Of a stretch of DNA of 54,377 nt, positions 32,195 through 40,881 are shown piece after piece. The notes beneath the pieces are model-generated. The model had not been told where the DNA came from, searched no databases, and saw nothing but the letters and a program-made list of their open reading frames with translations. The stretch is taken from IMG/VR virus record IMGVR_UViG_3300021170_000026, positions 1-54,377 of that record, one strand, 5' to 3'. The stretch is from a virus. Within the stretch, counting starts at the first letter, position 1; each line of letters opens with the position of its first letter. The position numbers were made by a program, and so were the translations under genes.

Positions 32195-33975
32195 CAGTTC
32201 GCCCGGCGCGTGCCCATGGGCCGGACATAGGCGGTGGGCTTGCCGAACCGGAAATACTGCCCGAGGCCGTTGCCCGCGAGGAGGAGCGAGAGGAAGCGCC
32301 CTGCGATTCGAAAATCGACCATACCGCCCCTGGTCATGGTCTCGGTCTCGGTGTCGATCGTTCCCTGATCGATCTCGTCGTAGGCATTGACCGTCGCGGA
32401 AACCGTCCCGGTGAGCGCAAGCCAGTCGAAGCGGACGCCGTCGACCAGCATGTTCGTCCCGCTTTCTTCCAACTCCGTCGGAGCGAGCTCCATGCTCCAG
32501 GAGATCGCGACGCCGTTGTTGTCGTAGCCCTGCTCGTGCTGGTAGATGAAGCCGTCGGTGAAGGGGATGTAGGGCGACGTGTTGCCCTGGGTGAAGTGTG
32601 TCCCCGCGTGCCGACCCTCGTTGAGCGGCCACCAGCATTGCTGGTCGATCGAATAGACCACCGTCTTGGTCGGGTTCTGCTGGCCCGAGACCGTGTAGCA
32701 AAACCGGATCTCGTTGAACTTTGGAATGTAAGTCGCCGTGCAGCTGTAGGCGTAGTTCTGGTCGAGCGCGTCATAGACCGCGCGGCGGATGTCCTCGACC
32801 TGCGGGATCGGGCGGACCGAGCCGTCGTACATGAAGAAGTTGTCGGTCCCCATCCAGAACGCCACGCCGTTGATGGTGACAACCGCGTTGGGACCGATGA
32901 GACCGCAGTCCTTGCCGGCAAGGGACGAGTTGTAGACGTACTGGTTGCCGGAATACTGGAAGAGATAGGCCGCAGCATCCGACCACACCATGCTGACGAA
33001 GGGCCCGAGCACGCGGCCGCCAACCAGCTTGGTTCCCTCCGTGAGGGTGCGGGTGTTCGCAGTATTCGAGGATGCGGGCGTCCAGACGGTGAAATCGCCC
33101 TGCGTGCACCACGCCACCACCATGCTCTCGCGCAGCGCAAAGACGAACCGCTCCGGCGTCACGAAGAGGGCGCGGCAGTCGGTTGGAGCCGAGGCGTCCA
33201 CCTTCACTGCGCGAGGCCACGGCTGCGCCTGCGTCGGATCGAATTGATAGACCGTTCCGCCGTTGTAGGTCGCGACCAGGAACTTGCCGAAGTGATCGAG
33301 CGACCAGACGCGCGGCTCGATCACGATGGTCGAGCTCGAATGGGCCGAGCCGTAGGTCCCGAGGCCGTAACCACCGACGCCGTAGCCGAGGCCGAAGGCG
33401 GGGTTTTCCGTTCCTACTGAAATCTCGAACTGGTAGGCGACGGAAGCGCCGCCACCGGTGGTCGAGGCATTGGCATTGCTGCCGGCCACAAAGGTCAGGT
33501 TGTTCGAGTCGACGATGGTGGCGACGATCCATGTTCCGTTCATCGTGACGGTGGCGACGGCGCTCGCGCCGGAGATGATGAGCGTGTCGCCTGCCTGCGC
33601 GCCATGCGCCGTGAGGGCGAACTGAACCGAGGGAGAGCCGCTCGTCGTCGTGAACGGGTTGCTGCCGGCTGTCCCGCTCGTCCGGATCGGCGTGACGTCG
33701 TTCTGCGCGAAACTCGAGTCGTAGATGTAGAGCTTGCGATAGGTGCCGGTGGCGATGAAGTTGTCGGCCTGGTTGTCGCGCCAGGCGTGAGCGATGCGGG
33801 GCTGCCCGGAGGCCGGGGTCGAGACGGCGACGATGTTGCCGCCGTTCTTCTGCGGCCTCCCGCGGACCCAGCGCACGCCATCGCTGTTGAGCCATCGCCC
33901 TTCAGCGGCTCGCTTGCTCTCGGTGAGGATCACACCCGGCGGGGGCGTGATGGTGAGAGGACGCGCAGCGGCCAT
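32194..33975 (-). CDS. P22 gp10-like DNA-stabilisation/tail protein
   Basis: A 593-residue beta-rich protein. The N-terminus has the family start (TITPPPGVILTES, then GRWLNSDGVRWVRGRPQK). WD/propeller-like repeats include a WCTQGDFTVWTP unit, FFMYDGSVRPIPQ and a VYSIDQQCWWPL unit. These match the packaged-DNA stabilisation proteins of P22-like phages (gp10 group), which plug the portal. Residues about 100-180 are an inserted beta module (NPFTTTSGS...TTGGGAS) also present in the gene at 35593. It lies in the middle of the tail gene group. Confidence 0.75.
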   Translation of the reverse strand: MAAARPLTITPPPGVILTESKRAAEGRWLNSDGVRWVRGRPQKNGGNIVAVSTPASGQPRIAHAWRDNQADNFIATGTYRKLYIYDSSFAQNDVTPIRTSGTAGSNPFTTTSGSPSVQFALTAHGAQAGDTLIISGASAVATVTMNGTWIVATIVDSNNLTFVAGSNANASTTGGGASVAYQFEISVGTENPAFGLGYGVGGYGLGTYGSAHSSSTIVIEPRVWSLDHFGKFLVATYNGGTVYQFDPTQAQPWPRAVKVDASAPTDCRALFVTPERFVFALRESMVVAWCTQGDFTVWTPASSNTANTRTLTEGTKLVGGRVLGPFVSMVWSDAAAYLFQYSGNQYVYNSSLAGKDCGLIGPNAVVTINGVAFWMGTDNFFMYDGSVRPIPQVEDIRRAVYDALDQNYAYSCTATYIPKFNEIRFCYTVSGQQNPTKTVVYSIDQQCWWPLNEGRHAGTHFTQGNTSPYIPFTDGFIYQHEQGYDNNGVAISWSMELAPTELEESGTNMLVDGVRFDWLALTGTVSATVNAYDEIDQGTIDTETETMTRGGMVDFRIAGRFLSLLLAGNGLGQYFRFGKPTAYVRPMGTRRAN

Positions 33976-34034
33976 CAGGGCTGGACTCGCCCGGCCGACG
34001 GTGAGATGCTCGGCGTCAATCCCGGAGCCCAGTC

Positions 34035-34163
34035 ATGCGAATGGACTTTCTCGTGATCGGCCTGATCTGCTTGGCGATCGCTGGCGCATCGATTGCGCTC
34101 GATGGTGAGCCCACCTGCGTCAAACAGGGGGCCGCCTCGGTTCTTTGGCACGGCGCCTGCTGA
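34035..34163 (+). CDS. Small exported peptide on the opposite strand
   Basis: A 42-residue ORF in the 189-bp gap between two minus-strand virion genes. GGAG at 34024-34027 lies 7 bases before ATG 34035. Residues 4-21 are a hydrophobic segment (FLVIGLICLAIAGASIAL), followed by a short polar part with two Cys. It resembles a signal-peptide or anchored microprotein. Being on the opposite strand of a long late operon is unusual and may mean independent expression; a spurious ORF is also possible. Confidence 0.42.
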   Translation: MRMDFLVIGLICLAIAGASIALDGEPTCVKQGAASVLWHGAC

Positions 34164-34164
34164 C

Positions 34165-35592
34165 TCAACGCTTGATGAGGCGGTTGCAGATCGTCGCTGG
34201 CGGGACGACGTTGTGCGCACCACCGCCCGGCGGTGATGCACCGCCTCCAGTCGCTGGAACGGTCGCCGTTATGCCCGTGGTGGCGGTGCTTGTGTTAACC
34301 GTACCTGTGACTTGCAGCGCATTGTTAGCGGCAAGGCTTGAGGATGCGCCGCCTCCTGATGGGACCGTATGAAAATGCCCAGGATCGGTGATCGTGACTG
34401 GATGCGTATGCGCAGGGATTTCTCCGAACGTCAGCGTGTGCGCCTGCTCGCCGCCGGTGGCGTTGAGCTTGGTGCCGTCGATGCCCTGCGTGGTGGACTT
34501 GGTGAGGTTGCCCTTCGCCGTCCCACCAAGGTCGTCGCGGATGAACGGTGCAGCACCGCGTCGGTCCGGCAGATTGAAGGTGGTCGCGGCGTCACCCTGG
34601 CCGTAGGGCAGCGCGCGGATTGCAATGCCGGTCGCCGTTCCGGTCGCGGCCTGCGAGAGCGTCAGGGCGGTCGCGGAATTGATCGAGGCGATCGTCGTGC
34701 CGGTCGGGATGCCGGTGCCCTCGATCAGCGCCCCGACGAGACCCAAACCCCGCAGGTCCACCGTGAGATTGTCGAGCGTCGTGTTGGTGTGGGTGTTGCC
34801 GGTGATCGCAACGCCGCCGATTGAGTTCGGCGCGATCGCGGCAAAGAGCGCGGCGTCGGTCGTGCGGTTCTTGGTCTGCCCGACGGGGAAATACCAGCCG
34901 GTCGGCTCGACGAGGCCGGAGTAATCGATCTCGGCGCCGGACGGGATGTAGGCAACGCCCTGAACCTGGAAGGCGTTCGGCGAAAGGACATTGATGACGC
35001 TCGGGGTGGAGGCGCCAGCGCCAGTTATCTCAAGGACATCGGCGCCGTTGACCGTGACGCAAACGTCCTGCGTTCCCTTGCGGCGGATGCCGGTGCCCTG
35101 CTCGTTGAAGAAGGAAATGCCCGGGGCCGCGAGCGTGCCATCCGGGGCGAAGTATTGCGGATCGCCGAGCGAGGCAGAGCGGCCGACGAAGCAATTATTG
35201 TTGCCGTCGCACCAGACCTTGGCCCAGCCGGAGGGAATGGCGAGCGACGCCGACCCGGACGGCGTCTTGAATGTCAGTGTGTGTCCCGCGAGCGTGCAGC
35301 CGTTGTTGACGAGCCAGATCTTCGACAGGTTCGGCACCTGCACGATCTGATTTGACGCGAGCGTGCCGGAGAGGTCGAGGATCGCGTGGATCGCCCCCGA
35401 CGGCCCGGCCGGCGGCGGAGAGGCGGACAGGTCGAGCGTCCCACCCGTAACCGTCTGCGGGTTGCGCCCCGCGATCGCGAGGTCGACCTCGTCCATGACA
35501 CCGGAGTTGAGCAGCGAGCCCCAGGTGTTGTTGTTGTTGCCGATGCCCTGCTTGAGCAGTCCCAGCAACGCGGTGAACGTGTCGCTCGCCAC
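34165..35592 (-). CDS. Tail fibre with collar-like C-terminus
   Basis: A 475-residue protein, GTG start at 35592 directly after the adaptor stop, with GGAG nine bases upstream. The N-terminal part (LLKQGIGNNNNTWGSLLNSGVM) is the region often found at the base of phage fibres. The middle contains GWYFPVGQT and a GTGIPTGTTIAS module. The C-terminus has a phage-collar pattern (FNLPDRRGAAPFIRDD, then HAHTLTFGEIPAHTHPVTI and GHFHTV). It probably recognises the host surface. The GTGIPxGT module is shared with the gene at 45350. Confidence 0.78.
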   Translation of the reverse strand: MASDTFTALLGLLKQGIGNNNNTWGSLLNSGVMDEVDLAIAGRNPQTVTGGTLDLSASPPPAGPSGAIHAILDLSGTLASNQIVQVPNLSKIWLVNNGCTLAGHTLTFKTPSGSASLAIPSGWAKVWCDGNNNCFVGRSASLGDPQYFAPDGTLAAPGISFFNEQGTGIRRKGTQDVCVTVNGADVLEITGAGASTPSVINVLSPNAFQVQGVAYIPSGAEIDYSGLVEPTGWYFPVGQTKNRTTDAALFAAIAPNSIGGVAITGNTHTNTTLDNLTVDLRGLGLVGALIEGTGIPTGTTIASINSATALTLSQAATGTATGIAIRALPYGQGDAATTFNLPDRRGAAPFIRDDLGGTAKGNLTKSTTQGIDGTKLNATGGEQAHTLTFGEIPAHTHPVTITDPGHFHTVPSGGGASSSLAANNALQVTGTVNTSTATTGITATVPATGGGASPPGGGAHNVVPPATICNRLIKR

Positions 35593-36483
35593 TTACGGGA
35601 TCTCCACGTCGATGATTGAGCCGCGGCGGAAGCCCTCGTTCTCGACCATGATCGAGGACGCGAGAGCGGTGAGGCGCTGCACGAGCTTGTTGTATTCCTC
35701 GGTGTCGCGCATGAAGTCGGCCGCCGCCGCCTGGCACGCGGTGCGCACCAGTTGCGGATAGCGGTTGGTGAGGAAATTGGTGGTGTTCGTCCCGGAGAGC
35801 TTCGCCAGCGACTGGTAGTAGATCAGGTGGCAGGAGCAATCCTGGGTGAAGGCGCCGTCGAACTTGATCGTCTCGTTCCAGATCGCCCAGCTGCGCGGGA
35901 AAGCCTGGACGAGGTTGTCGCACGAGTAGGTAGCGCCAGAACCCCCACCCGATCCTGCCCCACTGGCGGTGGTCCCAAGCACCGTGGTGTCGACCACGAA
36001 ATTGTTCACGTCGGTTATAGAGGTGATCGGGAACGTCCCGTTCGGCGTGATCCCGTTGACCGCCGTTGCACCAGCAATCGTGAACACGCCGCCCTGGTTG
36101 AAGCCGTGGCCGGCGAGATTGACGCTGACCGAGGCGGACAGGTTCGTGGTGGTGAACGGCGACGCCCCGAGGTTGCCGCTCGTGGTCGTGTAGGTGCGGC
36201 GCCGCTTGACGACGCTCTCATCCCGGTGCTGGAACTCCGTGTTCAGCGTCGGGCACCAGATTTCCCCGATCGGATCGAGGAAGCGGGCCGGCAGCACGAT
36301 CTCCGAGTTGCCGGCCGGGATGCGGAAGAAATACTCCGTCATCATCTCGCGGACGCGCAGGGTGCCCCAGAGGAGCGCCTGCATTTCGTCGACGATCGTG
36401 ACCTGATCGAGCTTGGTGTACGGAACCCAGTTGAGCAGGGATCCGGCAACACCTTTGCCGGCGATCAGGGTCGTATAGTCCAC
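35593..36483 (-). CDS. Head-tail adaptor / tail accessory protein
   Basis: A 296-residue protein with GTG start at 36483 and AGGGG upstream. The flanking parts fit podoviral adaptor proteins (VDEMQALLWGTLRVREMM at the start; WNETIKFDGAF, HLIYYQSLAKLS and TNRYPQLVRTACQAAAADF near the end). Between them residues about 107-185 hold a beta module (SPFTTTNLS...FPITSITDVNNF) that is also found in the P22 gp10-like protein downstream, so it looks inserted. Position after the capsid genes supports a connector role. Confidence 0.68.
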   Translation of the reverse strand: MDYTTLIAGKGVAGSLLNWVPYTKLDQVTIVDEMQALLWGTLRVREMMTEYFFRIPAGNSEIVLPARFLDPIGEIWCPTLNTEFQHRDESVVKRRRTYTTTSGNLGASPFTTTNLSASVSVNLAGHGFNQGGVFTIAGATAVNGITPNGTFPITSITDVNNFVVDTTVLGTTASGAGSGGGSGATYSCDNLVQAFPRSWAIWNETIKFDGAFTQDCSCHLIYYQSLAKLSGTNTTNFLTNRYPQLVRTACQAAAADFMRDTEEYNKLVQRLTALASSIMVENEGFRRGSIIDVEIP

Positions 36484-36506
36484 GGGTCGGCCCCTGCCCT
36501 ACCGGA

Positions 36507-37100
36507 TCAGTGCTTGAGGCTCGGGTCGGCAGGACCGAAACCGTCGAGGTAATGGCGCAGCGCCGGACCGACCTGCTCCTCGGGGACCAGTTTCTCGTCG
36601 AGCACTAGATCGATGACGAGATCCTTCTGGCGCGCGTGCACCTTGCCGTAGCGCATCTTCGCAGCCAGCTGCACGAGCCACGGCTCGTAGCGCAGCTGGC
36701 CCCGCAGCCAGGCGGCGAGGTTGACCTCCATCGCGAGCTTCTCGCGGGCCGCCGGCGAGGAGAACTCGTCCACCTGCTCCGGCTCGTCCTCGGGGACGAA
36801 GCGCGCCATGCGCTCGAGTCGCCCCTCGAGGCGCTTAGCCATCGCGTCGGTCCACGGCGGCCGGAACTGCACCGGCTTGCCCTCGGCGTCGTGGCCCGAC
36901 CACGGCTGGCGCTTGCCGGAATCGGGGAACAGGCTGCCGTCGAGCGCGAACGGGAAACCGTCCTGCCAGAAGGCGATGCCGTAGTGCGGATCCTCGGGCG
37001 TGCGGTCGCCGTGCACGGTCGAGTGATCCCGACTGGGGTCGAGGGTCAGCGTCGGCAATTTGCGCGACGGCGCCTCGGCCGTCTGAAGTTCGGTGGTCAT
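36507..37100 (-). CDS. Hypothetical virion-operon protein
   Basis: A 197-residue acidic protein. ATG 37100 with CGGAG upstream; an earlier in-frame Met at 37145 would start inside the hairpin preceding the gene. The first 60 residues are Pro/Gly-rich and resemble a tether (HYGIAFWQDGFPFALDG), and the last 100 are helical (EVNLAAWLRGQLRYEPW). The GIAFWQDG segment suggests a conserved phage domain, but I cannot name it. It lies between the connector and a TPR-glycosyltransferase. Confidence 0.6.
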   Translation of the reverse strand: MTTELQTAEAPSRKLPTLTLDPSRDHSTVHGDRTPEDPHYGIAFWQDGFPFALDGSLFPDSGKRQPWSGHDAEGKPVQFRPPWTDAMAKRLEGRLERMARFVPEDEPEQVDEFSSPAAREKLAMEVNLAAWLRGQLRYEPWLVQLAAKMRYGKVHARQKDLVIDLVLDEKLVPEEQVGPALRHYLDGFGPADPSLKH

Positions 37101-37116
37101 GTCTGCTCCGAAAATG

Positions 37117-37141
37117 AAAAGGCCCGGCGCAATGCCGGGCC
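37117..37141 (-). terminator. Hairpin with T-run inside the late operon
   Basis: Perfect 8-bp stem GGCCCGGC / GCCGGGCC (37121-37141) with a 5-nt loop, followed on the minus strand by TTTTC and more T-rich bases. It lies between the TPR-glycosyltransferase gene and the next gene, so it probably attenuates rather than fully stops late transcription. Confidence 0.7.
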
Positions 37142-37172
37142 TCAAAACGACGGATCCGCCGTCGCGCGGGTC

Positions 37173-38645
37173 TTAAGCGACCTTCGGCAGGCTGGTCGCG
37201 ATGCGGGACTGGATCGAGCGCACGACGCTCGCCCAGTCGCCTTTCCGCGGCTGCCGGATCAGCAGCGCGTCGGGATACCAAGGGGTCGTGTCGCCCCACC
37301 GCCAGCAGGGCTGGTGGCACAGCATGATCCAGGTGTGGGCGCCGAGAGAGGCGGCGAGGTGCGCAACCGAAGTGTCGACGGTGATGACGATGTCGAGCCA
37401 GCCGATCGCGTGCGCGGTCTGCCGCATGTCGGTGAGCTTGTCGGAAAGGTCGGTGAGGTGCCCTGCCTTCACCAGCGCATCGAACTCGATCCGGTCGCGG
37501 TCCGGGACGTCCTTTTGCAGGGAGAAGAACTTGACCCCGGGGGTGCGCCAGAGCGGCCCGAAGGCGGCGATCGGCATCGAGCGATTTGCGTCGTTCGCCT
37601 GGCCCGGGTTACCCGCCCAGGCGATGCCGACGCGGGTGGCTGGATTGTGGAGGCTGTCGCCGATGAGCTTGCCCCAGCGGTCGCAGTCGGGGCAGTGGAA
37701 CATCTGCTCGCGCGGCTCCCAGTGCGGGATGATGCCGAAGAAGCGCGGCAGCGACATGAGCGGCGAGTGCACGTCGTGCGCAGGCAGGTCCGTGTCGCTC
37801 GTCAGCAACTCGACCCCCTCGAAAGCGCCGGCGCACAGCGCGCGCAGCGCGGTGTGGACGTAGAGCAGGATGCGCGCCGGGCCCTTGTCGAGAACACGTT
37901 CCACGTAGCGCATGAACATGATCGAGTCGCCGTGGCCCTGCTCGCCCCAGAGGAGGATGGTCTTGCCGGCGAGGCTTTCGCCGTTCCAGCGCGGGGCCGT
38001 GGAGGGCATCCGGTAGATGCGCTCGCTCGACGCAAAGCGCGCCTCGTACTCGTCCCATGCGTCGGGGTGGCCGAGGTGCAGCTTGGAGATCGCGCGGTTG
38101 TAGCGGGCATCGCGGAAATCCGGATCGCGCGAGAGCGTCGCGTCGAACGAGGCGATGGCCTCGTGGTGACGGCCGAGCTTGTTGAGGGTGCAGCCGCGGT
38201 TGAAGTGCGCCACCGCGTTCTCCGGGACGAGAGCGAGAGCGCGATCGATCGCGGTCAGCGCCGCGTCGTGGCGCCCGACGCGCATCAGCGTGTTGCCGAG
38301 GCTGTTCCAGGCGATGGGATTGTCGGGCTGGAGATGGGTGGAAAGCCGCAGGTCGGCCTCGGACTCGTCGTAGTGGCCGAGCTCGCCCAGAAGCGTGCCC
38401 CGGTTGGAAAGCGCCGCCACATAGCGGCGGTCGGCCTTGAGGGCTCGTTCAAACAAGTAGAGCGCCTGAAACTTGTCCTGGCCGAACAGGAGACCGCCCA
38501 GCCGGTTATAGGCCTTGGCGTTCTTCGGGTCGGCCTTGATGATGGCGCGCAGCACCTTCTCGGCGTCCGCCGGACGGCCTTCCGCCTCGAGCTTTGCGGC
38601 GAGGGCCAGTGCTTCCTCGCCGGTGAGTATCTGTTCGGTTTTCAT
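37173..38645 (-). CDS. TPR protein fused to a GT9-like glycosyltransferase
   Basis: A 490-residue protein with GGGAG before ATG 38645. Residues about 5-210 comprise five to six TPR units (for example AKAYNRLGGLLFGQDKF, VAALSNRGTLLGELGHY, IAWNSLGNTLMRVGRH, AVAHFNRGCTLNKLGRH). Residues 220-485 resemble glycosyltransferase family 9/OGT-like catalytic regions: TILLWGEQGHGDSIMFMRY, GIAWAGNPGQANDANRS and the donor-site-like DIVITVDTSVAHLAASLGA. It may glycosylate a virion or host-surface component. Its place between capsid and connector genes is unusual for a sugar-modifying enzyme. Confidence 0.8.
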   Translation of the reverse strand: MKTEQILTGEEALALAAKLEAEGRPADAEKVLRAIIKADPKNAKAYNRLGGLLFGQDKFQALYLFERALKADRRYVAALSNRGTLLGELGHYDESEADLRLSTHLQPDNPIAWNSLGNTLMRVGRHDAALTAIDRALALVPENAVAHFNRGCTLNKLGRHHEAIASFDATLSRDPDFRDARYNRAISKLHLGHPDAWDEYEARFASSERIYRMPSTAPRWNGESLAGKTILLWGEQGHGDSIMFMRYVERVLDKGPARILLYVHTALRALCAGAFEGVELLTSDTDLPAHDVHSPLMSLPRFFGIIPHWEPREQMFHCPDCDRWGKLIGDSLHNPATRVGIAWAGNPGQANDANRSMPIAAFGPLWRTPGVKFFSLQKDVPDRDRIEFDALVKAGHLTDLSDKLTDMRQTAHAIGWLDIVITVDTSVAHLAASLGAHTWIMLCHQPCWRWGDTTPWYPDALLIRQPRKGDWASVVRSIQSRIATSLPKVA

Positions 38646-38663
38646 GGTCTCCCCAAGCGAAAC

Positions 38664-38685
38664 GGCCCCGGCGTGTGCCGGGGCC
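38664..38685 (-). terminator. Intraoperon hairpin
   Basis: Nine-bp perfect stem GGCCCCGGC / GCCGGGGCC around the loop GTGT. Only GTTTC follows on the minus strand, so the T-run is poor. It stands between the small gene at 38716 and the start of the TPR gene, and may act as an attenuator or mRNA-end stabiliser. Confidence 0.5.
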
Positions 38686-38715
38686 GCCTTCGTAGTTGTC
38701 CTCCGTCGAGAACTC

Positions 38716-39054
38716 TTAGTGGTTCTCGATGATGACGTGGTCGACCGGGCCCGCCGCGCCCACGTCCCCGTCCGCCGGCGCTTCGGCGCCGTCGAGCGAG
38801 TGCGCGAGATTGCGGGTGCCGCCGTGGAAGGCGCGCTCGTCGTCGATGATCGACGACGGGATGTCGAGCGCGAGATCCACGTTGTCCATCGCGACTGCGG
38901 TCAGGATGCTCTGACCCTTGCGATCGACCTTCTCGTGGTGGAGGCCCTCCGACTTGCCGTGTCCGCCGGTGAGAGCCTCGGTGATGAAACCTTCGCTCCC
39001 GCGTGCGACGCGGTCCTTGCCGTAGGGGTCGTGCGGTCCAGGGCCTTTCGCCAT
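38716..39054 (-). CDS. Hypothetical protein
   Basis: A 112-residue protein. Start ATG 39054 is preferred to ATG 39069 because AAAGGA is 7 bases upstream. The sequence is Gly/His/Asp-rich (HDPYGKDRVARGSEG, HHEKVDRKGQS) with a C-terminal strand (PVDHVIIEN). No family is recognised. It lies two genes downstream of the capsid group and could be a minor head protein. Confidence 0.55.
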   Translation of the reverse strand: MAKGPGPHDPYGKDRVARGSEGFITEALTGGHGKSEGLHHEKVDRKGQSILTAVAMDNVDLALDIPSSIIDDERAFHGGTRNLAHSLDGAEAPADGDVGAAGPVDHVIIENH

Positions 39055-39065
39055 GGCACGTCCTT

Positions 39066-39281
39066 TCATTGTTCGAATGAAGTATCCGGCCCCATGGGCG
39101 CAGGCCCGATGGCTCCGGAAACGGGTGGCGGATCGCCCTGACGCCGCGGGCTCGCCCGCGAGAGGCGAGTGAACCCATCGTGAGCCGGCGAGCCGGTGTG
39201 AACGGCGTCGTCGAACTTCTCGATCGGGTGCGGGTCGTTGAGCTTGACCGGCTGGTTGCGCCGGCCTTGGAAGAGTCCCAT
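39066..39281 (-). CDS. Small basic hypothetical protein
   Basis: A 71-residue protein with a strong CCGGAGGA site before ATG 39281. Mostly polar and Pro/Arg-rich (RLSRASPRRQGDPPP), likely disordered. It starts just after the hairpin that follows the capsid-associated gene. Function unknown. Confidence 0.5.
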   Translation of the reverse strand: MGLFQGRRNQPVKLNDPHPIEKFDDAVHTGSPAHDGFTRLSRASPRRQGDPPPVSGAIGPAPMGPDTSFEQ

Positions 39282-39303
39282 TGCGATCCTCCGGGATGAG
39301 GAA

Positions 39304-39319
39304 GGGGGCCGAAGCCCCC
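39304..39319 (-). terminator. Short cUUCGg hairpin after capsid genes
   Basis: A 6-bp stem GGGGGC / GCCCCC with a UUCG loop in minus-strand RNA. No T-run follows. It may be an mRNA-stabilising or pausing hairpin downstream of the abundant capsid transcript. Confidence 0.4.
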
Positions 39320-39325
39320 CTCCGG

Positions 39326-39823
39326 TTACTGGAACGAGATGCCGTGCCAGTCGATGAGGACCTTCACCAAGCCACCGCCGGCCGGCGTACCGCCGGTGCC
39401 GGCAAGATCGGTGATGACGAAGTTGGTGTCCTTCGGGATGCGCCCACCCCACGCGCGGAAGTTCGCATCGAGCGGATAGCCGTCGAGCTCCACGTGGTGG
39501 GCGAAGTCCTGAAGGTTGCGCGGCGGGTTGCCGGTGATGGCTTCCTGCGACGCGCGATGGATGCCGGTGGCGTAGCCGAGGATGGCGGTCGTGCCGAGCC
39601 GATAGCGACCATAGGTCGAATCGGCCGACGACGTGCCAACGTCGATCTCCGGAACCGTGGTCGTGCCGACCAGAGAGGTCGCCACGTCAACCATGATGTC
39701 GCGCACGAAACCGGTGCAGCCCTTCGGGCCGATCATGTTGTGCGTGACGGTGGTGGCGCCGAAGGTCGTGTCGTTGAAAACGTACTCTTCCTTCTGCACC
39801 GAGCCAGCGTGATCGTAAGACAT
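39326..39823 (-). CDS. Capsid-associated protein, possible head decoration
   Basis: A 165-residue beta-rich protein with AAGGAG before ATG 39823. It contains a Thr/Val-rich core (FNDTTFGATTVTHNMIGPKG, then VATSLVGTTTVPEIDVG) and a final strand set (VLIDWHGISF). It lies 30 bp downstream of the capsid gene, the usual place of head decoration or stabilisation proteins. I cannot assign a family. Confidence 0.6.
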   Translation of the reverse strand: MSYDHAGSVQKEEYVFNDTTFGATTVTHNMIGPKGCTGFVRDIMVDVATSLVGTTTVPEIDVGTSSADSTYGRYRLGTTAILGYATGIHRASQEAITGNPPRNLQDFAHHVELDGYPLDANFRAWGGRIPKDTNFVITDLAGTGGTPAGGGLVKVLIDWHGISFQ

Positions 39824-39853
39824 TGTGTCTGTCTCCTTTTCCTGCTGGCCCGA

Positions 39854-40846
39854 TCAGGCCGCCGAGTCCCACATCACGATGCGCGCGTTCGTCGCATCGG
39901 TGTGGACCAAGCCAAACCCGCCGAGGTAGTACCAGGCGATGCCGCGCGACCGACCGTAGTCGCCCGGGATTTTCGCGCGGATCTCTTCCGGGATACACAC
40001 AGCCTCAGTGACCGTGTCCCCTCCCATGATGAAGGCCCAGGACGAGAGACCGTTGGTCCACGCCTGCGCAGTCCCGCCCCACGGATCGTACGTGGTCGCG
40101 TTCGCCGCGCCGCCCTTCGGGATGAAGGTCTGCTCGATGTAGCGGGTCGACTCGTAGCGGCCGATCTCGCCGTTGAAGATCATCGCGAGACCAGTCTCCG
40201 TGTACTGGTGGATGGTCTCGAGGCTGTTCTTCAGGTTTCGCCAGGTGGTCGGATGCGACACGCCGACGTAGTCGTCCGCGGTGAAGGGCGGGATGTTCCG
40301 TTCCTTCATCGTGTCGACGATGGCCTTCGCGTGTCCCGTCCCGTAGGCGAGGTTGTTCGTCACCGAGGCAGTGCTGTTGGTGTCGAGGTTGATCGCCGTG
40401 GCGGAGTTGCCGCCGCTGGGCTCTGCGCGCAGCGGGGTGTTCTTGAACTGCAAATACGATTCGATGTCGAAGTATTTGCGCGCGTCATCTTTCAGCGTCT
40501 TGTCGATGATCGCTGCGACCTGATGCTTCGCCATCGCGAGCAGCTTGCCCGAGTACGGGACGGAGTTGCCCGCCTCGAACACGGTGAGACTGTGCTGCTG
40601 CATGGTGAAACCGGTCTCCGGGATTGGCGCACCCTCATCCAGGCGACGGCCTTGCGTCCCCAAATTCGAGTAGACGTCCCAGAAATACTTATCGCCGCGG
40701 TTGAGACCCTTCTCGGTCCCATCCTCGGCGTCGCACAGCTGTCGCATCTTGGTCAGCGGCTGGACTTGCTGCCGGAGAACGTCCGAAAGCTCGTCGCTAT
40801 ACATGAAGCCGCCTTCCGCAGCGACAGCCCAAAGCTGTCCTGCCAT
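39854..40846 (-). CDS. Major capsid protein, N4-gp56 type
   Basis: A 330-residue protein of typical major-capsid size; AAGGAG precedes ATG 40846. The pattern fits the N4 gp56 family: an early helix (LRQQVQPLTKMRQLCD), a beta-rich region, and the DDYVGVSHPTTWRNLKN, MIFNGEIGRYESTRYIEQT and WAFIMGGDTVTEAV segments. Family members form the icosahedral shell with an HK97-like fold. It follows the scaffold-like gene by 35 bp, as expected. Confidence 0.88.
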   Translation of the reverse strand: MAGQLWAVAAEGGFMYSDELSDVLRQQVQPLTKMRQLCDAEDGTEKGLNRGDKYFWDVYSNLGTQGRRLDEGAPIPETGFTMQQHSLTVFEAGNSVPYSGKLLAMAKHQVAAIIDKTLKDDARKYFDIESYLQFKNTPLRAEPSGGNSATAINLDTNSTASVTNNLAYGTGHAKAIVDTMKERNIPPFTADDYVGVSHPTTWRNLKNSLETIHQYTETGLAMIFNGEIGRYESTRYIEQTFIPKGGAANATTYDPWGGTAQAWTNGLSSWAFIMGGDTVTEAVCIPEEIRAKIPGDYGRSRGIAWYYLGGFGLVHTDATNARIVMWDSAA

Positions 40847-40881
40847 TTAAGGCTCCTTACAGACTTAGCGTTGATGTGAGA

